Notes: generated by a model from the letters alone, not told the origin. A stretch of DNA of 64,000 nucleotides from Burkholderiales bacterium (GCA_947377275.1 CANCFV010000002.1:1-64000), one strand, 5' to 3'; shown: positions 44,699-54,423, counted from the stretch's first letter. A program made the numbers and translations.

Positions 44699-45369
44699 GA
44701 CCCCTGCCAAAGCCAGCGCTGCGAGGCATCGTGCTCTGGTGGGCCGTGGGGCTGTGCCTCGCTGTACCGGCACTCTGCCTGGCCCCCGTGCCGCTGGCTC
44801 AGCCCAGCACCACGTGGCCGGCTTCGGCCCAACTATGGGTCATGCACCCCAGCGCCGGGTGGCATCAACCCGTCTGGACCTGGTGGACCACCGCCTGGTT
44901 ACACGGCAGCGACCTTCACTTGCAAAGAAACCTCTTGGGTGCCGGCATGGTGCTGCTCCTGGGCAGCACCCCAGACGCACGGGCGAGCCAGGCCCTGGCA
45001 TGGCTCCTGGCATGGCCGTTGACACACCTGCTCATGCTGTGCCAGAGCGGCCTCAGCAGCTACATCGGCCTGTCTGGCGCTTTGCACGCGGGGCTGGCGG
45101 TGTGGTGTATCCACCAAATCACCCAAACAGACACAGCTGGTTTCAAATGGGCCGGCTGGGCCGTTCTCACAGGAGTGATCTTCAAAGTGTTCATGGAAAA
45201 CCCCTGGCAGCATCAGCTGATCCAACCCATGGGCTCGGATATAACTGTGGCCCCCTGGGCGCATTTGAGTGGCCTGGTGTCTGGTGTGCTGATGGCTGGC
45301 CTCGTCACGGGATGCGCTGCGGGCCTTGCCGTCAAAAACTGTCACCGTGCACGACGTACACTCATTTGA
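44674..45369 (+). CDS. Rhomboid-like intramembrane protease (rhombosortase-type)
   Basis: The 231-residue frame has about six hydrophobic segments. TWWTTAWLHGSDLHLQRNLLGAG is the rhomboid H-x-x-x-N region; SYIGLSGALHAGLAVW contains the catalytic-serine motif GLSG; and APWAHLSGLVSGVLMA supplies the catalytic histidine. This pattern resembles rhombosortase, which processes GlyGly-CTERM proteins. Start choices are GTG 44674 (overlapping glnE) or TTG 44695, which overlaps the glnE stop as TTGA. It lies next to an exosortase-type EPS locus, where a second protein-sorting protease is noteworthy. Confidence 0.75.
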   Translation: MGRGVSSLRPLPKPALRGIVLWWAVGLCLAVPALCLAPVPLAQPSTTWPASAQLWVMHPSAGWHQPVWTWWTTAWLHGSDLHLQRNLLGAGMVLLLGSTPDARASQALAWLLAWPLTHLLMLCQSGLSSYIGLSGALHAGLAVWCIHQITQTDTAGFKWAGWAVLTGVIFKVFMENPWQHQLIQPMGSDITVAPWAHLSGLVSGVLMAGLVTGCAAGLAVKNCHRARRTLI

Positions 45370-45477
45370 GCGCCCTGATGAAACCCCTGGGAACTTCAGG
45401 GACAACAAGTGATCTTGCTTAAGCCCCCGTCTCTGGGGAGACGCCTTTCTGTGACACTACAACCTACCTGCCCGACC

Positions 45478-46476
45478 ATGCAAACCCGTTCGCAAGTCCC
45501 TGCCCGCCAACGCACCATCCGTCTGGCAGCGTTGCTCCCCGTTGTCGCTGCTGTGGCCCTGATGGCCGGCTGTGGTGACAAAGGCAAATCAGAAGGCAAG
45601 GCCAGCCAAGCGGCCGCCCGCGTCAACGGTGACGAAATCACCGTGCACCAAATCAACCAAGTCCTCGAACGCCAGCAAGGTCTCAAGCCTGACCAGGCCG
45701 AAGCCGCCAGCCGTCAGGTGCTGGAAAGCCTGATCGACCAGCAACTGGCGGTCGCCAAGGCTGAAGAGCAAAAGCTCGACCGAGATCCCCAAGTGGTTCA
45801 ACTGCTGGACGCCACGCGCCGCAGCATCCTGGCCCGCACCTACATCGAGAAGGCCGCTGCCGCCGGCGCGGGCACCCCTGCGCCAGAAGAGTTGCGCAAG
45901 TACTACGATGCCAAGCCTGCACTGTTCTCACAACGCAAGGTCTACGCCCTGCAAGAGTTCACGGTGCCCGCACCCAAGGAAGTGGCCGGCCCCTTGATGG
46001 AAAAACTCAAGGCCACCAAGAACGCGCAAGAGTTCGTGGAAGTGATCAAAGCCAGCGGCGTGAAATTCTCGGCCAACCAGGTCACGCAGGCGGCTGAAGG
46101 CTTGCCCATGACCATCCTGGACCCCTTGAGCAAGGTGGGTGACGGCGAAGCCCTGTACATCACAGCCCCCGACGGCTTCAAAGCCCTAGTGATCGTGGCC
46201 AGCAAGAGCCAGCCTGTGACGTTTGACCAGGCCAAACCTGCCATTGAGCAGTTCCTGACCACCGAGCGCCGCCGTGATTTTGCGCAAAAAGAGATCAAGA
46301 GTTTGCGCGCCGCGGCGAAATTGGAATACATCGGCAAGTTTGCTGAAAAGGCTGCCTCTGGTGCGGCGGCTGCCAGCGCCCCCGCAAGCGCGGCAGCACC
46401 GATCGCGGCATCGGCCGCCGCTTCAGCCAGCTTGGACGCCGACGCACTGAACAAGGGCTTGTCGGGCTTGAAATAA
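45478..46476 (+). CDS. epsD: EpsD-family peptidyl-prolyl isomerase lipoprotein
   Basis: From the ATG at 45478 the protein is 332 residues. A signal with lipobox (AVALMAGC) is followed by a SurA/PpiC-like helical domain (VNGDEITVHQINQVLERQQGL) and a parvulin-like region (RKVYALQEFTVPAPKE onward). The C-terminal 40 residues are Ala-rich. EpsD-type proteins accompany exosortase EPS clusters and probably help fold export components. The track start (45409, GTG) lacks a signal-like N-terminus. An inverted repeat and epsF follow. Confidence 0.88.
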   Translation: MQTRSQVPARQRTIRLAALLPVVAAVALMAGCGDKGKSEGKASQAAARVNGDEITVHQINQVLERQQGLKPDQAEAASRQVLESLIDQQLAVAKAEEQKLDRDPQVVQLLDATRRSILARTYIEKAAAAGAGTPAPEELRKYYDAKPALFSQRKVYALQEFTVPAPKEVAGPLMEKLKATKNAQEFVEVIKASGVKFSANQVTQAAEGLPMTILDPLSKVGDGEALYITAPDGFKALVIVASKSQPVTFDQAKPAIEQFLTTERRRDFAQKEIKSLRAAAKLEYIGKFAEKAASGAAAASAPASAAAPIAASAAASASLDADALNKGLSGLK

Positions 46477-46493
46477 GTCGCAGAGGACCTTGA

Positions 46494-46525
46494 CCGAGGG
46501 GGACGCAACCAAACGCCCCCCTCGG
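46494..46525 (+). terminator. Hairpin between epsD and epsF
   Basis: CCGAGGGGG and CCCCCTCGG pair around a 14-base loop, just after the epsD stop. No T-run follows, so it may be an attenuator or mRNA-stabilising element rather than a full terminator. Confidence 0.45.
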
Positions 46526-46576
46526 CAAGTCATGGCAATTTAAAATGACACTACGGTTTATCAGAGAACAGACAGC

Positions 46577-48031
46577 ATGACCTTCAATCAATTTCTGCGC
46601 ATCATCAAGGCCAGATGGATACTCGTGCTGTTGATCGTGATCTTGGCCGTCAGTGCAACGCTCGTTGTCAGTCTGCTGCTGCCCAAGTCATACACAGCCA
46701 CGGCTACCGTGATGGCCGATGTGCGGCCTGACCCGATCGCGGCCATTGCCAGCGCTGGCAGTTACTCTGGCACCTACCTTGCCACCCAGGTGGACATCAT
46801 CAAGAGCGCCAACGTGGCCCAACGCGTGGTGCGCAACCTGCGCCTGACTGAAAACCAGACCATGCGCAAGCGTTGGGAAAGCGCGACTGACAGCAAGGGT
46901 GACCTGACCGCCTGGGTGGCAGAAACCATTGGGCGCGGCCTGGAAGTCAAACCGTCACGCGAATCCAACGTGATTGAGATCAATTACGACGGCGCCGACC
47001 CTGCCTTTTCGGCAACCCTGGCGAACGCATTTGCCAAGGCATACATCGAATCCACAGTGCAGATCAAGGTCGATCCCGCTCGCCAGTACGCAGAATTCTT
47101 CGAAGACCGCGCACGTCTGGCCCGCGAAAAACTCGAGCGCGCCCGCACCAAGCTGGCAGAGGCTCAGCGCGAGAAGGGCATCATCGTCACCGACGAACGC
47201 CTGGACGTTGAGAACGCTCGACTCAACGAGCTTTCAACCCAAGTGAGTGGTCTGCGCGCACTGAAGGCAGAAACCAGCAGCAGGAATGTGCAAGCTGGCA
47301 ACAGCCCTGATCAACTGCAAGACGTGTTGAACAACGCCGTTGTCGCCGGGCTGAAAACAGACTTGGCACGCGCAGAGGCCAGACTGCAAGAGTTGTCAGA
47401 GAAATATGGTGATGCACACCCGTTGGTGCTTGAGGGCCGAGCGAACATCGCCTCGCTGCGCGACAAAATCAGAGCGGAGACAATGCGCGTCACCGGCAGC
47501 GTGCGAATGAACAACACGGTCGCGACCTCCCGTGAGGCGGATGCCGTGGCCGCATTCGATGCACAGCGCGAGCGTGTCCTCAAACTCAAAGATGCACGGT
47601 CGCAACTGCAGGTGCTTGAACGTGAGGTAGAAAGTGCCCAGCGTGTCTATGACTCGATCCAAGAGCGCTTGAGTCAAACCAGCATGGAGAGCAGCACCAG
47701 CCAGTCCGGGATTTACCTGCTGAGCCAAGCCACTGAGCCGACACATTCCACATCTCCCAGAGTCGTGCTGAACACCTTGGTGTCGCTCGTTTTGGGCGCG
47801 CTCCTGGCGCTGATGATCGCGCTGAGCGTGGAACTCTATGACCGTCGCGTGCGCGGGCCCATCGACATCCTGCAAGCGCTCGACATGCCTGTGATTGGCA
47901 CCTTGCCTCAGCCCAAGCTCAAACAGGGCAAGCGCACCATCTTGGGTCTCGGCAAACGCCCTGCCCTGCCCACCACCACCGCTGCCGTCGCTGTTGCCAC
48001 GAGCAGCTCCGATGCCTTCGACGCTGCGTAA
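46577..48031 (+). CDS. epsF: EpsF chain-length determinant protein (Wzc-like membrane part)
   Basis: This 484-residue inner-membrane co-polymerase has a membrane segment near the N-terminus (RWILVLLIVILAVSATLVVSLLLP), a long periplasmic coiled-coil region (EDRARLAREKLERARTKLAEAQREKG through AFDAQRERVLKLKDARSQLQVLEREVE), and a second membrane segment near residues 390-415. The pattern matches EpsF of exosortase-B EPS loci; it would set polymer length together with EpsG. The C-terminal 60 residues carry a Gly/Lys-rich tail (LPQPKLKQGKRTILGLGK). epsG follows after 14 bases. Confidence 0.92.
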   Translation: MTFNQFLRIIKARWILVLLIVILAVSATLVVSLLLPKSYTATATVMADVRPDPIAAIASAGSYSGTYLATQVDIIKSANVAQRVVRNLRLTENQTMRKRWESATDSKGDLTAWVAETIGRGLEVKPSRESNVIEINYDGADPAFSATLANAFAKAYIESTVQIKVDPARQYAEFFEDRARLAREKLERARTKLAEAQREKGIIVTDERLDVENARLNELSTQVSGLRALKAETSSRNVQAGNSPDQLQDVLNNAVVAGLKTDLARAEARLQELSEKYGDAHPLVLEGRANIASLRDKIRAETMRVTGSVRMNNTVATSREADAVAAFDAQRERVLKLKDARSQLQVLEREVESAQRVYDSIQERLSQTSMESSTSQSGIYLLSQATEPTHSTSPRVVLNTLVSLVLGALLALMIALSVELYDRRVRGPIDILQALDMPVIGTLPQPKLKQGKRTILGLGKRPALPTTTAAVAVATSSSDAFDAA

Positions 48032-48045
48032 AGGCAAGGGCTCAC

Positions 48046-48960
48046 ATGAACACGAATTTCAAAGCCTCCCGTTTCAGCTCGGTCGACGACAACACCGAAT
48101 TCAGAGAGACGCAGCCGGCACCTCCTGAGCGCTCCATTGGCGACATCATCAGTGAAGCCAACAACCTGTCCACGGACCAGATTGAGCAGATCCTGGTCTA
48201 CCAAAAGGACAACGGCGTGCGGTTCGGCGAGGCCGCTGTCGCCCTGGGTCTGGCCAACACCGACGACGTGATGTGGGCACTGGCCCAACAGTTTCACTAT
48301 CCCTACGCGTCCGAAGGCAAGAACAAACTGAACCCAGAGCTGGTGGTGGGTGCCAGCCCATTCACCGACCAGGCCGAAGCGTTCCGGTCGATCCGCAGCC
48401 ACCTGATCATGAAGGTCTACAGCAGCGAGGGCCCCCGCCCTGCGTTGGCCATCCTGAGCCCGGACAGCGGCGACGGCAAAACCTACTTCGCGGCCAATCT
48501 GGCGGTGGCGTTCTCACAACTGCCCGGCCGCACCCTGCTGATCGACGCAGACATGCGCAGCCCCCGCATCCACGAGTTGTTCGACATTCCCAGCCGCAGT
48601 GGCGGCCTGTCGTCGATCCTCTCTGGCCGAACGGCTTCCAAGGTCATCCAGTCGGTCAAAGAACTGCCCAACCTGTTCATCTTGCCAGTGGGGCCCACGC
48701 CGCCCAATCCACTTGAACTGCTGGAGCGCCCAGCGTTCGACATGTTGATGCGCGAACTCAAAACCAAGTTTGACCGCATCATCATCGACACCCCAGCTGC
48801 GTCGCATGGCACCGATGGCGCCGTGATCGCTGCACGCGCAGGTGCCGGCATCATCATTTCTCGTCAAGACAAGAGCCGCATTGCCAGCCTGAACCACTTG
48901 GTCAAGACCGTGCAGATGAGTTCGGCCAAGCTCGTGGGCGCCATCGTCAACGAGTTCTGA
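48046..48960 (+). CDS. epsG: EpsG chain-length determinant tyrosine kinase
   Basis: The 304-residue cytoplasmic kinase pairs with EpsF. The first 100 residues resemble the small GSPII_E N-domain found in EpsG (QIEQILVYQKDNGVRFGEAAVALGL). The P-loop kinase follows: a Walker-A-like SPDSGDGKTYFAANLAVAF, the Walker A' LLIDADMRSPRIHELF, and a DTPAA Walker B. The tyrosine-rich tail of BY-kinases is not obvious. It is probably coupled to epsF. Confidence 0.92.
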   Translation: MNTNFKASRFSSVDDNTEFRETQPAPPERSIGDIISEANNLSTDQIEQILVYQKDNGVRFGEAAVALGLANTDDVMWALAQQFHYPYASEGKNKLNPELVVGASPFTDQAEAFRSIRSHLIMKVYSSEGPRPALAILSPDSGDGKTYFAANLAVAFSQLPGRTLLIDADMRSPRIHELFDIPSRSGGLSSILSGRTASKVIQSVKELPNLFILPVGPTPPNPLELLERPAFDMLMRELKTKFDRIIIDTPAASHGTDGAVIAARAGAGIIISRQDKSRIASLNHLVKTVQMSSAKLVGAIVNEF

Positions 48961-48975
48961 TGGGCGCCAGCGTCG

Positions 48976-50910
48976 CTAAGGTTTCAGCAACTGGGGCCTG
49001 AAGTCGACACCCAGTGTCGACCCTGGCTCAAGGTTGCGGCACTTGCCGGCCAGGTCACAGGCTTTCCCAAACACGGCGAGCGGCTTGACCTGTGCCGCCG
49101 GGGAATCTTGTGCATGCTGCGAGGGATTCCAAACAATCTGGCTCTTGACCCCTTTGGCGTCTGCCAGATTCAGTCGCCAAAGCCCGTTCGAGGCCCCGGT
49201 TTCTACGGACGTGACTCGTTTACCAACGAGCCAAGAGGCCACTTGGTTATAAGCCACCCCCGCATCCGTCAGCCCGATGGTTGCATTGGTTTGCCTGGAC
49301 ATCCTGGAGGGTGAACTCGGCCAATTGTGCTTGTCGTCCCAAGCGTACTGATACACACGGGCATAGCCCGACACCCAACTCACCAACATGAACCGGGCCA
49401 CGTAGGCAGGTCCAAGTTCCTCTTTGGTCGGCTGGGGTTGTCCAGCTGCGCGGGCGGTCGCACAGGCCGGATCCAGATCCTGACTGATGCCTTCGATGGC
49501 CGACTCGGTGCTCCAAAGTGGCTTGTCACCGACGCCGGCGTCCCGCATGAGGGCCTTGACGGCCAGGGTTTGAGTCATCAACAACTCAGGATAGCCCAGC
49601 AGGTATTGGTGATACCCGATCACGTCGGCCGAGCGACCTCCTCCGATGCGGAGGTAGTAATCGAGGTACTCGCGATGCAAATAGCTGACGCCAGGCGACA
49701 CCACCTTGGCCTGCGGATCGATCTTCTTCAGGACTTCTGCTGCCTCGTTTTGAAGCTGCAGCAACTGTTCAGGGCTGCCGCGATAGCCAGACCCCAGTCC
49801 GGAAACGCACATATTGGGATCAGGGCACCAATCGTGCGAGGCATTGAAGGCTGGCTCGTTCCATATTTCCCAGTACCGAATCGCACGGCCCTTGTATCGC
49901 TTGGCGATGTCCGCCACCCAAGCTTGCCAATCCACTGAACGGCGTGGCGACTCGTCACACCGAAAACAATTGTTCCCCAGGGGCGCACTGTCGTCGCCAT
50001 CGACATCCAAGGATGCCCATGCGGGTGCATAACCTCCCACCACCATCAGCAAGTCGCGCGCATTGCGCTCGGCCACGCCAACGCGCTCATCCAATGAGCG
50101 CCACTGGTAGCTGCGACGCCCATCGGAGGGTTTGCTTTTTTGAACAAAGGCCCACTGAGCGTTCTCGCTGTCCCAGATGCGAACCGATCCTGCCTCTGAC
50201 TCGTCCACGAAGGTCGGCATGTTGCGGCCATGCATGACGTGTGTACCGAAGTAGCTGCGAGGCACCTCGATCGTTGGGAAGGCCAGCGTTTGTGGCTCGG
50301 CCAACAAGGCTGCGTCGTCCAACCACACGGTTCCTGGTGTCGCGCTGCTTACCATGAAGAGCGCCTGCTTGGCATCGCCCTCACGCAAGCCGTGCGAAAA
50401 CGCCGTCACGACCAAACGCTCCCACCGGTCTGTGACGCGCAGGTAGCGCGCTCCGTATTCGACATAGGGGGGGCCGCTCTGGCGCAGAGACACCTTCACC
50501 ATCATGGGTGCCGCCGCTCTGACCCAAACAGAAGCCACCAAGCGATGGTCAAGCGGCAGAGTGACAGGCTGAGCCAATTGGAAGAGCCCTCGCGCCAGCG
50601 TCACCTTGACGCTCTTGCCTTGCCGACCGGTCATTGCCTCTTGCTCGTATGTGACCGCGGTGCCGGGATTCCAGCAAGAGTTATCGCCCCATCCCAGGGG
50701 CAAGCGACCTTGAACCCTCGCGCAGCCCGATGGCTGGGCGGTCGCCCCCTCAAACCCACCATCGACCAACAAGCCCGATGGCGAGGGCTGCGGGGCGGCC
50801 ATCAGTCCGCCCGCACACAGACCGAAGCCCACGCTCATCACCCAAGCTCGACACCGATGCCAATTCGTGAACATGAAACCGGGGCGATTGGTCACAGGCA
50901 AAGGCGACAT
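48976..50910 (-). CDS. Exported GH39-like glycoside hydrolase (PslG-like)
   Basis: The 644-residue protein carries a signal peptide (SVGFGLCAGGLMAAP), an N-terminal beta-sandwich that may bind carbohydrate (residues about 45-205), and a TIM-barrel hydrolase. The acid/base E352 lies in WEIWNEPAFN and the nucleophile E469 in LWSTESAIEG, as in GH39/GH5-like enzymes such as PslG. The enzyme is probably periplasmic and would cut or trim the EPS made by the same locus. M13 is a plausible alternative start. It is the last gene of the leftward EPS operon, convergent with epsG. Confidence 0.82.
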   Translation of the reverse strand: MSPLPVTNRPGFMFTNWHRCRAWVMSVGFGLCAGGLMAAPQPSPSGLLVDGGFEGATAQPSGCARVQGRLPLGWGDNSCWNPGTAVTYEQEAMTGRQGKSVKVTLARGLFQLAQPVTLPLDHRLVASVWVRAAAPMMVKVSLRQSGPPYVEYGARYLRVTDRWERLVVTAFSHGLREGDAKQALFMVSSATPGTVWLDDAALLAEPQTLAFPTIEVPRSYFGTHVMHGRNMPTFVDESEAGSVRIWDSENAQWAFVQKSKPSDGRRSYQWRSLDERVGVAERNARDLLMVVGGYAPAWASLDVDGDDSAPLGNNCFRCDESPRRSVDWQAWVADIAKRYKGRAIRYWEIWNEPAFNASHDWCPDPNMCVSGLGSGYRGSPEQLLQLQNEAAEVLKKIDPQAKVVSPGVSYLHREYLDYYLRIGGGRSADVIGYHQYLLGYPELLMTQTLAVKALMRDAGVGDKPLWSTESAIEGISQDLDPACATARAAGQPQPTKEELGPAYVARFMLVSWVSGYARVYQYAWDDKHNWPSSPSRMSRQTNATIGLTDAGVAYNQVASWLVGKRVTSVETGASNGLWRLNLADAKGVKSQIVWNPSQHAQDSPAAQVKPLAVFGKACDLAGKCRNLEPGSTLGVDFRPQLLKP

Positions 50911-50916
50911 CGAGCG

Positions 50917-52077
50917 CTATCCTTTTAGAAATGACAGCAGATTCTGGCCGACGGCAGCGGCTTCGAAATGGGTCTGAAAGCGTGTCAAAGCGGCGCTTCT
51001 CATGGCGGCCAATCTCTCACCATCGTCAAGCGTGGCAAGAAGGATGTCACAGGCGCGCTGCAGGTCGTCCAGAGGCCAAAAACGCCCTTCTACCCCGTCT
51101 TCAAAAACTTCGACGATGCCGCCGACCGCTGGGGCCAGCACGGGCACACCGGCAGACAGGGACTCCAGCAAGACAATGCCCTGGCTCTCCATCAAAGCCG
51201 CATGCACGAACAAGCAGTGCCCGGGAATGAACGCGCGCGCACCTGGTGCAAAACCTTCGAAATGAACCTGCTCAGAGAGACCGTGATGCGCCGCGAATTG
51301 CGTCAACATCGCTCGGTCAGGCCCGTCTCCAACCATGGTCAACGTCAACACACGGCCTCGCTGCTTGGCCAAGGCCAGCACTTCCAGCAAAAAGCGCTGG
51401 TTCTTTCTGGACTCCAAAGTGCCAATCGCGACCAAGTCTCGGCCGGTCACGCGCTCCACGCGCTCGTCAGGGCCCAGGGGGCGGACGAAGTTCGGAATGA
51501 CTGCGCAGCGCATGCCACCCAGTGCTGGAATTGACTTGACGAGCTCATGCTTCATGAAGGCCGACACGCAAACCAAGCCATTTACACGCGTCAGCACTTC
51601 ACGCTCAAGGTGCCGAATGTTCCGATCCATCCACCCGCCCGGCGCAATCATGCCTTTGCCGATCCACTCGTCGGCCTGAGACACATTGAAGTGCACCACT
51701 TGAACCACGCGCTGCGTGGGTCGACGCACACAACGCAAGGCCATGGCCGCTGACATCGGACACTGGGCATACACAATGCAATCATCGTGCTTGGCCATCA
51801 CGTGGCGGAGGTAGCACCACAACAAAAAGGCGTGCCCGTACCGATACAGCCAAACGGCCGCCGGCTTACAGACTTTTTCCAGCACACGCCGCAGCGCAAT
51901 CAGCAACAGCAACAAAGGCGTTCCCAGCGCATGGAACGGCGTCGCGAATGCATGCGGGTGCCCCACTGCTGACAAGTAAGCGTCAAATTCCGTCATGTGC
52001 GTTTGCACGCCAGTGCTGCCCTTTGGGCGCAGAAGCGACGCAAAAATGATCCATGGTTGAGGCGCGCGCGCGGTCAC
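50917..52077 (-). CDS. GT4-type glycosyltransferase
   Basis: The 386-residue GT-B enzyme has a donor domain with IPNFVRPLG, then AIGTLESRKNQRFLLEVLALAKQRG and VHAALMESQGIVLLESLSAGVPVLAPAVGGIVE, the EX7E region of GT4 family members. The N-terminal domain contains GSTGVQTHMTEFDAYL. It probably adds a sugar to the EPS repeat unit on the cytoplasmic face. Its start overlaps the previous glycosyltransferase stop by four bases (ATGA), implying coupling. The donor is unknown. Confidence 0.9.
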   Translation of the reverse strand: MTARAPQPWIIFASLLRPKGSTGVQTHMTEFDAYLSAVGHPHAFATPFHALGTPLLLLLIALRRVLEKVCKPAAVWLYRYGHAFLLWCYLRHVMAKHDDCIVYAQCPMSAAMALRCVRRPTQRVVQVVHFNVSQADEWIGKGMIAPGGWMDRNIRHLEREVLTRVNGLVCVSAFMKHELVKSIPALGGMRCAVIPNFVRPLGPDERVERVTGRDLVAIGTLESRKNQRFLLEVLALAKQRGRVLTLTMVGDGPDRAMLTQFAAHHGLSEQVHFEGFAPGARAFIPGHCLFVHAALMESQGIVLLESLSAGVPVLAPAVGGIVEVFEDGVEGRFWPLDDLQRACDILLATLDDGERLAAMRSAALTRFQTHFEAAAVGQNLLSFLKG

Positions 52078-53177
52078 GATCTCCCCTTCGCCGCTTGACG
52101 CACAGCCATCATCACGCCCTCAGCCGCGCGCTCAAAGGTGAACCGACGCACCAGACGCAACGACGACTGTGAAAAATCAGCCCACAAGGCCTCGTCTTTG
52201 AGTAGATTGGCGCAACGCGTCACCCACAAGTCTCGGTCCAAACGGCAAACGTAGCCGTTCACACCATCCACAATGAGTTCGCCAGCAGCGCCGGTGTGAG
52301 GCGAAGAAACGCATGGCAAGCCCGCCGCGCATGCCTCATTGGCGACAACCCCCCAGGGATCCAAAGAGGTTGGAAACAGAAACACGCGAGAAGCGGCGTA
52401 CTCCAGCGGCAATTCATCCTGAGACAAATACCCGGCGAAACTCACCTCGACGTGCTCAGACAAGGCTTGGGCATGCTGGCGTATTTCGTCTTGCAAGGGA
52501 CCTCGCCCTACGTAACGCAGGGTGACCTTGCGGCCTGATTTGATGGCAACGCCCTTGGCGACATCCAACGCGAACAAGGGGTTTTTATGCGGCAAAAAAC
52601 GACCGCAAAACAAGAGGTCATAAACCTTTTTTGTACCCGAGGCTTCCGCGAAATGTGCATTATCGATGCACAACGGGGCCAAGTGAATTCGATCAGCAGA
52701 GACACCGTACGACTCAAACAGCGCACGACCGCCCTCACACGCGGCAATGAAACTGCTGGTTTGAGAGAACACAAAGCGTCGAACGATTCGATGCAATGGG
52801 GTCAAACCACTCTCTGACTCCAAAGTCCCATCGGTCATGACCGCGTGCTTGACACGATGCAAACGTGCCCAGATGAAGGCATACAGAAAGGTTGGTATAT
52901 AGCCCGTCGTGATCACCACATCGGGCTTGATCTGCGATAGCAAAGTCATGACCGAGAGATCCGAATGACTGAAACGGGTGTCATACACCTTGTAGTCACC
53001 TGGCAGGAAATGCACGGCATACGCACACGACTTGCCGTCTTGGCTAGTATCAATGTGCGCCGGCGCGCAGTAGATGATGATCAACTCAATATCGGAAGAC
53101 CGTGCCACCACGTCCCAAGCCGGGAGTCGGTATGGCACAGGTACATTTGTAACCAACACGCAGCGGGTTTTTGCCAT
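52074..53177 (-). CDS. GT4-type glycosyltransferase
   Basis: About 367 residues from the ATG at 53177; the track's start 19 codons earlier lies inside wzy. The Rossmann-like N-terminus MAKTRCVLVTNVPVPYRLPAWDVV precedes donor-domain motifs LLFCGRFLPHKNPLFALDVAKG and LFPTSLDPWGVVANEACAAGLPCVSS. It would add one sugar of the EPS repeat unit. The gene is one base from wzy, and the region has lower GC than the flanks, typical of serotype-specific glycan genes. Donor and linkage are unknown. Confidence 0.87.
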   Translation of the reverse strand: MAKTRCVLVTNVPVPYRLPAWDVVARSSDIELIIIYCAPAHIDTSQDGKSCAYAVHFLPGDYKVYDTRFSHSDLSVMTLLSQIKPDVVITTGYIPTFLYAFIWARLHRVKHAVMTDGTLESESGLTPLHRIVRRFVFSQTSSFIAACEGGRALFESYGVSADRIHLAPLCIDNAHFAEASGTKKVYDLLFCGRFLPHKNPLFALDVAKGVAIKSGRKVTLRYVGRGPLQDEIRQHAQALSEHVEVSFAGYLSQDELPLEYAASRVFLFPTSLDPWGVVANEACAAGLPCVSSPHTGAAGELIVDGVNGYVCRLDRDLWVTRCANLLKDEALWADFSQSSLRLVRRFTFERAAEGVMMAVRQAAKGRS

Positions 53178-53178
53178 G

Positions 53179-54423
53179 TCAGCGATACCCCATGGCCAAG
53201 TCCGGAACCTTGCGCGCCTCCGCAGGATGAGCATCCAATTCCGGGTCGTCTTTGATGATGTAAATCATCACCAAAATCAATGCAAGCGGCCAAGTTTTCA
53301 AAGCATACACCGACACGTTCACCGACAACGCCTGAACGTAATACATGAGAAAAGCGGTAAACGCCAACCCGGATGCCCAGCGCCGAGAGCCACCTGACTT
53401 GGTAATCCGGTAAAGGATGATCCAACCAATGAAACTCATGGTAAGCCCAAAAATGCCCTGTGTGGTTAACTGGAAAAGGTAGTCATTGTGCGCGCCATGG
53501 GCCGCACCATCACTCACATTTTCCATGTAAATCAGCATGTCGGCGTACAACCCCTTGCCAAACAACAATTCCAATGGACCGTAATTTGCCAAACCGTACT
53601 TCAAAAGCACTTGGAAAATGCGATCTCGCCCCTGAGTGAAACTCCCCATATTGGAGGTATCAAACCCAACAACTTTGCTTGGATCGTACAAATACGCTGC
53701 GACCCCACCGAGGCCGCATAGAAAGACGGCATACATGGCCAAAGTCAGAGGCTTAGCGCCATTCTTGATGGCCACAAAGCCCAAAACGATGAAAAGCGTC
53801 AGGTAATTCATTCGGGAATTCGACAGAAGCACCTGAATCAGAACCAGCAGGGTCAAACCCAGAAAAATTGGGGTCGGCCTGTAGCGACTCCATGCAGCAA
53901 AAACCAATAGCGACGTGGCCAGACTGTAGGAGAGGTCCGTTTTGAAAAGATAAAAACCCTTGAACGTCCTGACATTTCCCCAATACACCCACCCCTGCTC
54001 CAAGGGCAGCATGGCCGCGTTCGCCAAGATATTCAAAGCCGCCCCAGCCGCGAAAGCCAGCGGCAGACTCTCATCATCGGCTGCGACCAACAATCCGAAA
54101 AACATGAACGGACTGACGATCTTGAAAACCATTTGCGGCGTACCGTTATGGAGCATCATGATCATCGTCAAAAAAGAAAAATAAACGACGATGAAAATCC
54201 AAAGCATGGGCTGGAGGTTACTTACCCCGCCTGACGAACCTCGCTGCTGCATGAACCCTTTTCCGGTTCGCAAAAAGAAAACGCCAAATATCAAAAGGAA
54301 GAAATAAAGATATTTAACGGAATTGACTTCGTAAAATGCATCAACCCCTGACTTCAGGCACACAGCCAAAAAAATTGGAATGGCACAAAAAGTCGGCAAA
54401 GCCAGTCGATTGGCGGTCGTCAT
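53179..54423 (-). CDS. Wzy-like O-antigen/EPS polymerase
   Basis: This 414-residue protein is almost entirely hydrophobic with about ten or eleven membrane segments. A large loop near residues 270-310 has AHGAHNDYLFQLTTQGIFGL, the pattern seen in O-antigen ligase/polymerase proteins. It would join repeat units on the periplasmic face. Adjacent wzx and glycosyltransferase genes support this. The sequence is lower in GC than the flanking genes. Polymerase and ligase cannot be told apart with certainty by sequence. Confidence 0.82.
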   Translation of the reverse strand: MTTANRLALPTFCAIPIFLAVCLKSGVDAFYEVNSVKYLYFFLLIFGVFFLRTGKGFMQQRGSSGGVSNLQPMLWIFIVVYFSFLTMIMMLHNGTPQMVFKIVSPFMFFGLLVAADDESLPLAFAAGAALNILANAAMLPLEQGWVYWGNVRTFKGFYLFKTDLSYSLATSLLVFAAWSRYRPTPIFLGLTLLVLIQVLLSNSRMNYLTLFIVLGFVAIKNGAKPLTLAMYAVFLCGLGGVAAYLYDPSKVVGFDTSNMGSFTQGRDRIFQVLLKYGLANYGPLELLFGKGLYADMLIYMENVSDGAAHGAHNDYLFQLTTQGIFGLTMSFIGWIILYRITKSGGSRRWASGLAFTAFLMYYVQALSVNVSVYALKTWPLALILVMIYIIKDDPELDAHPAEARKVPDLAMGYR

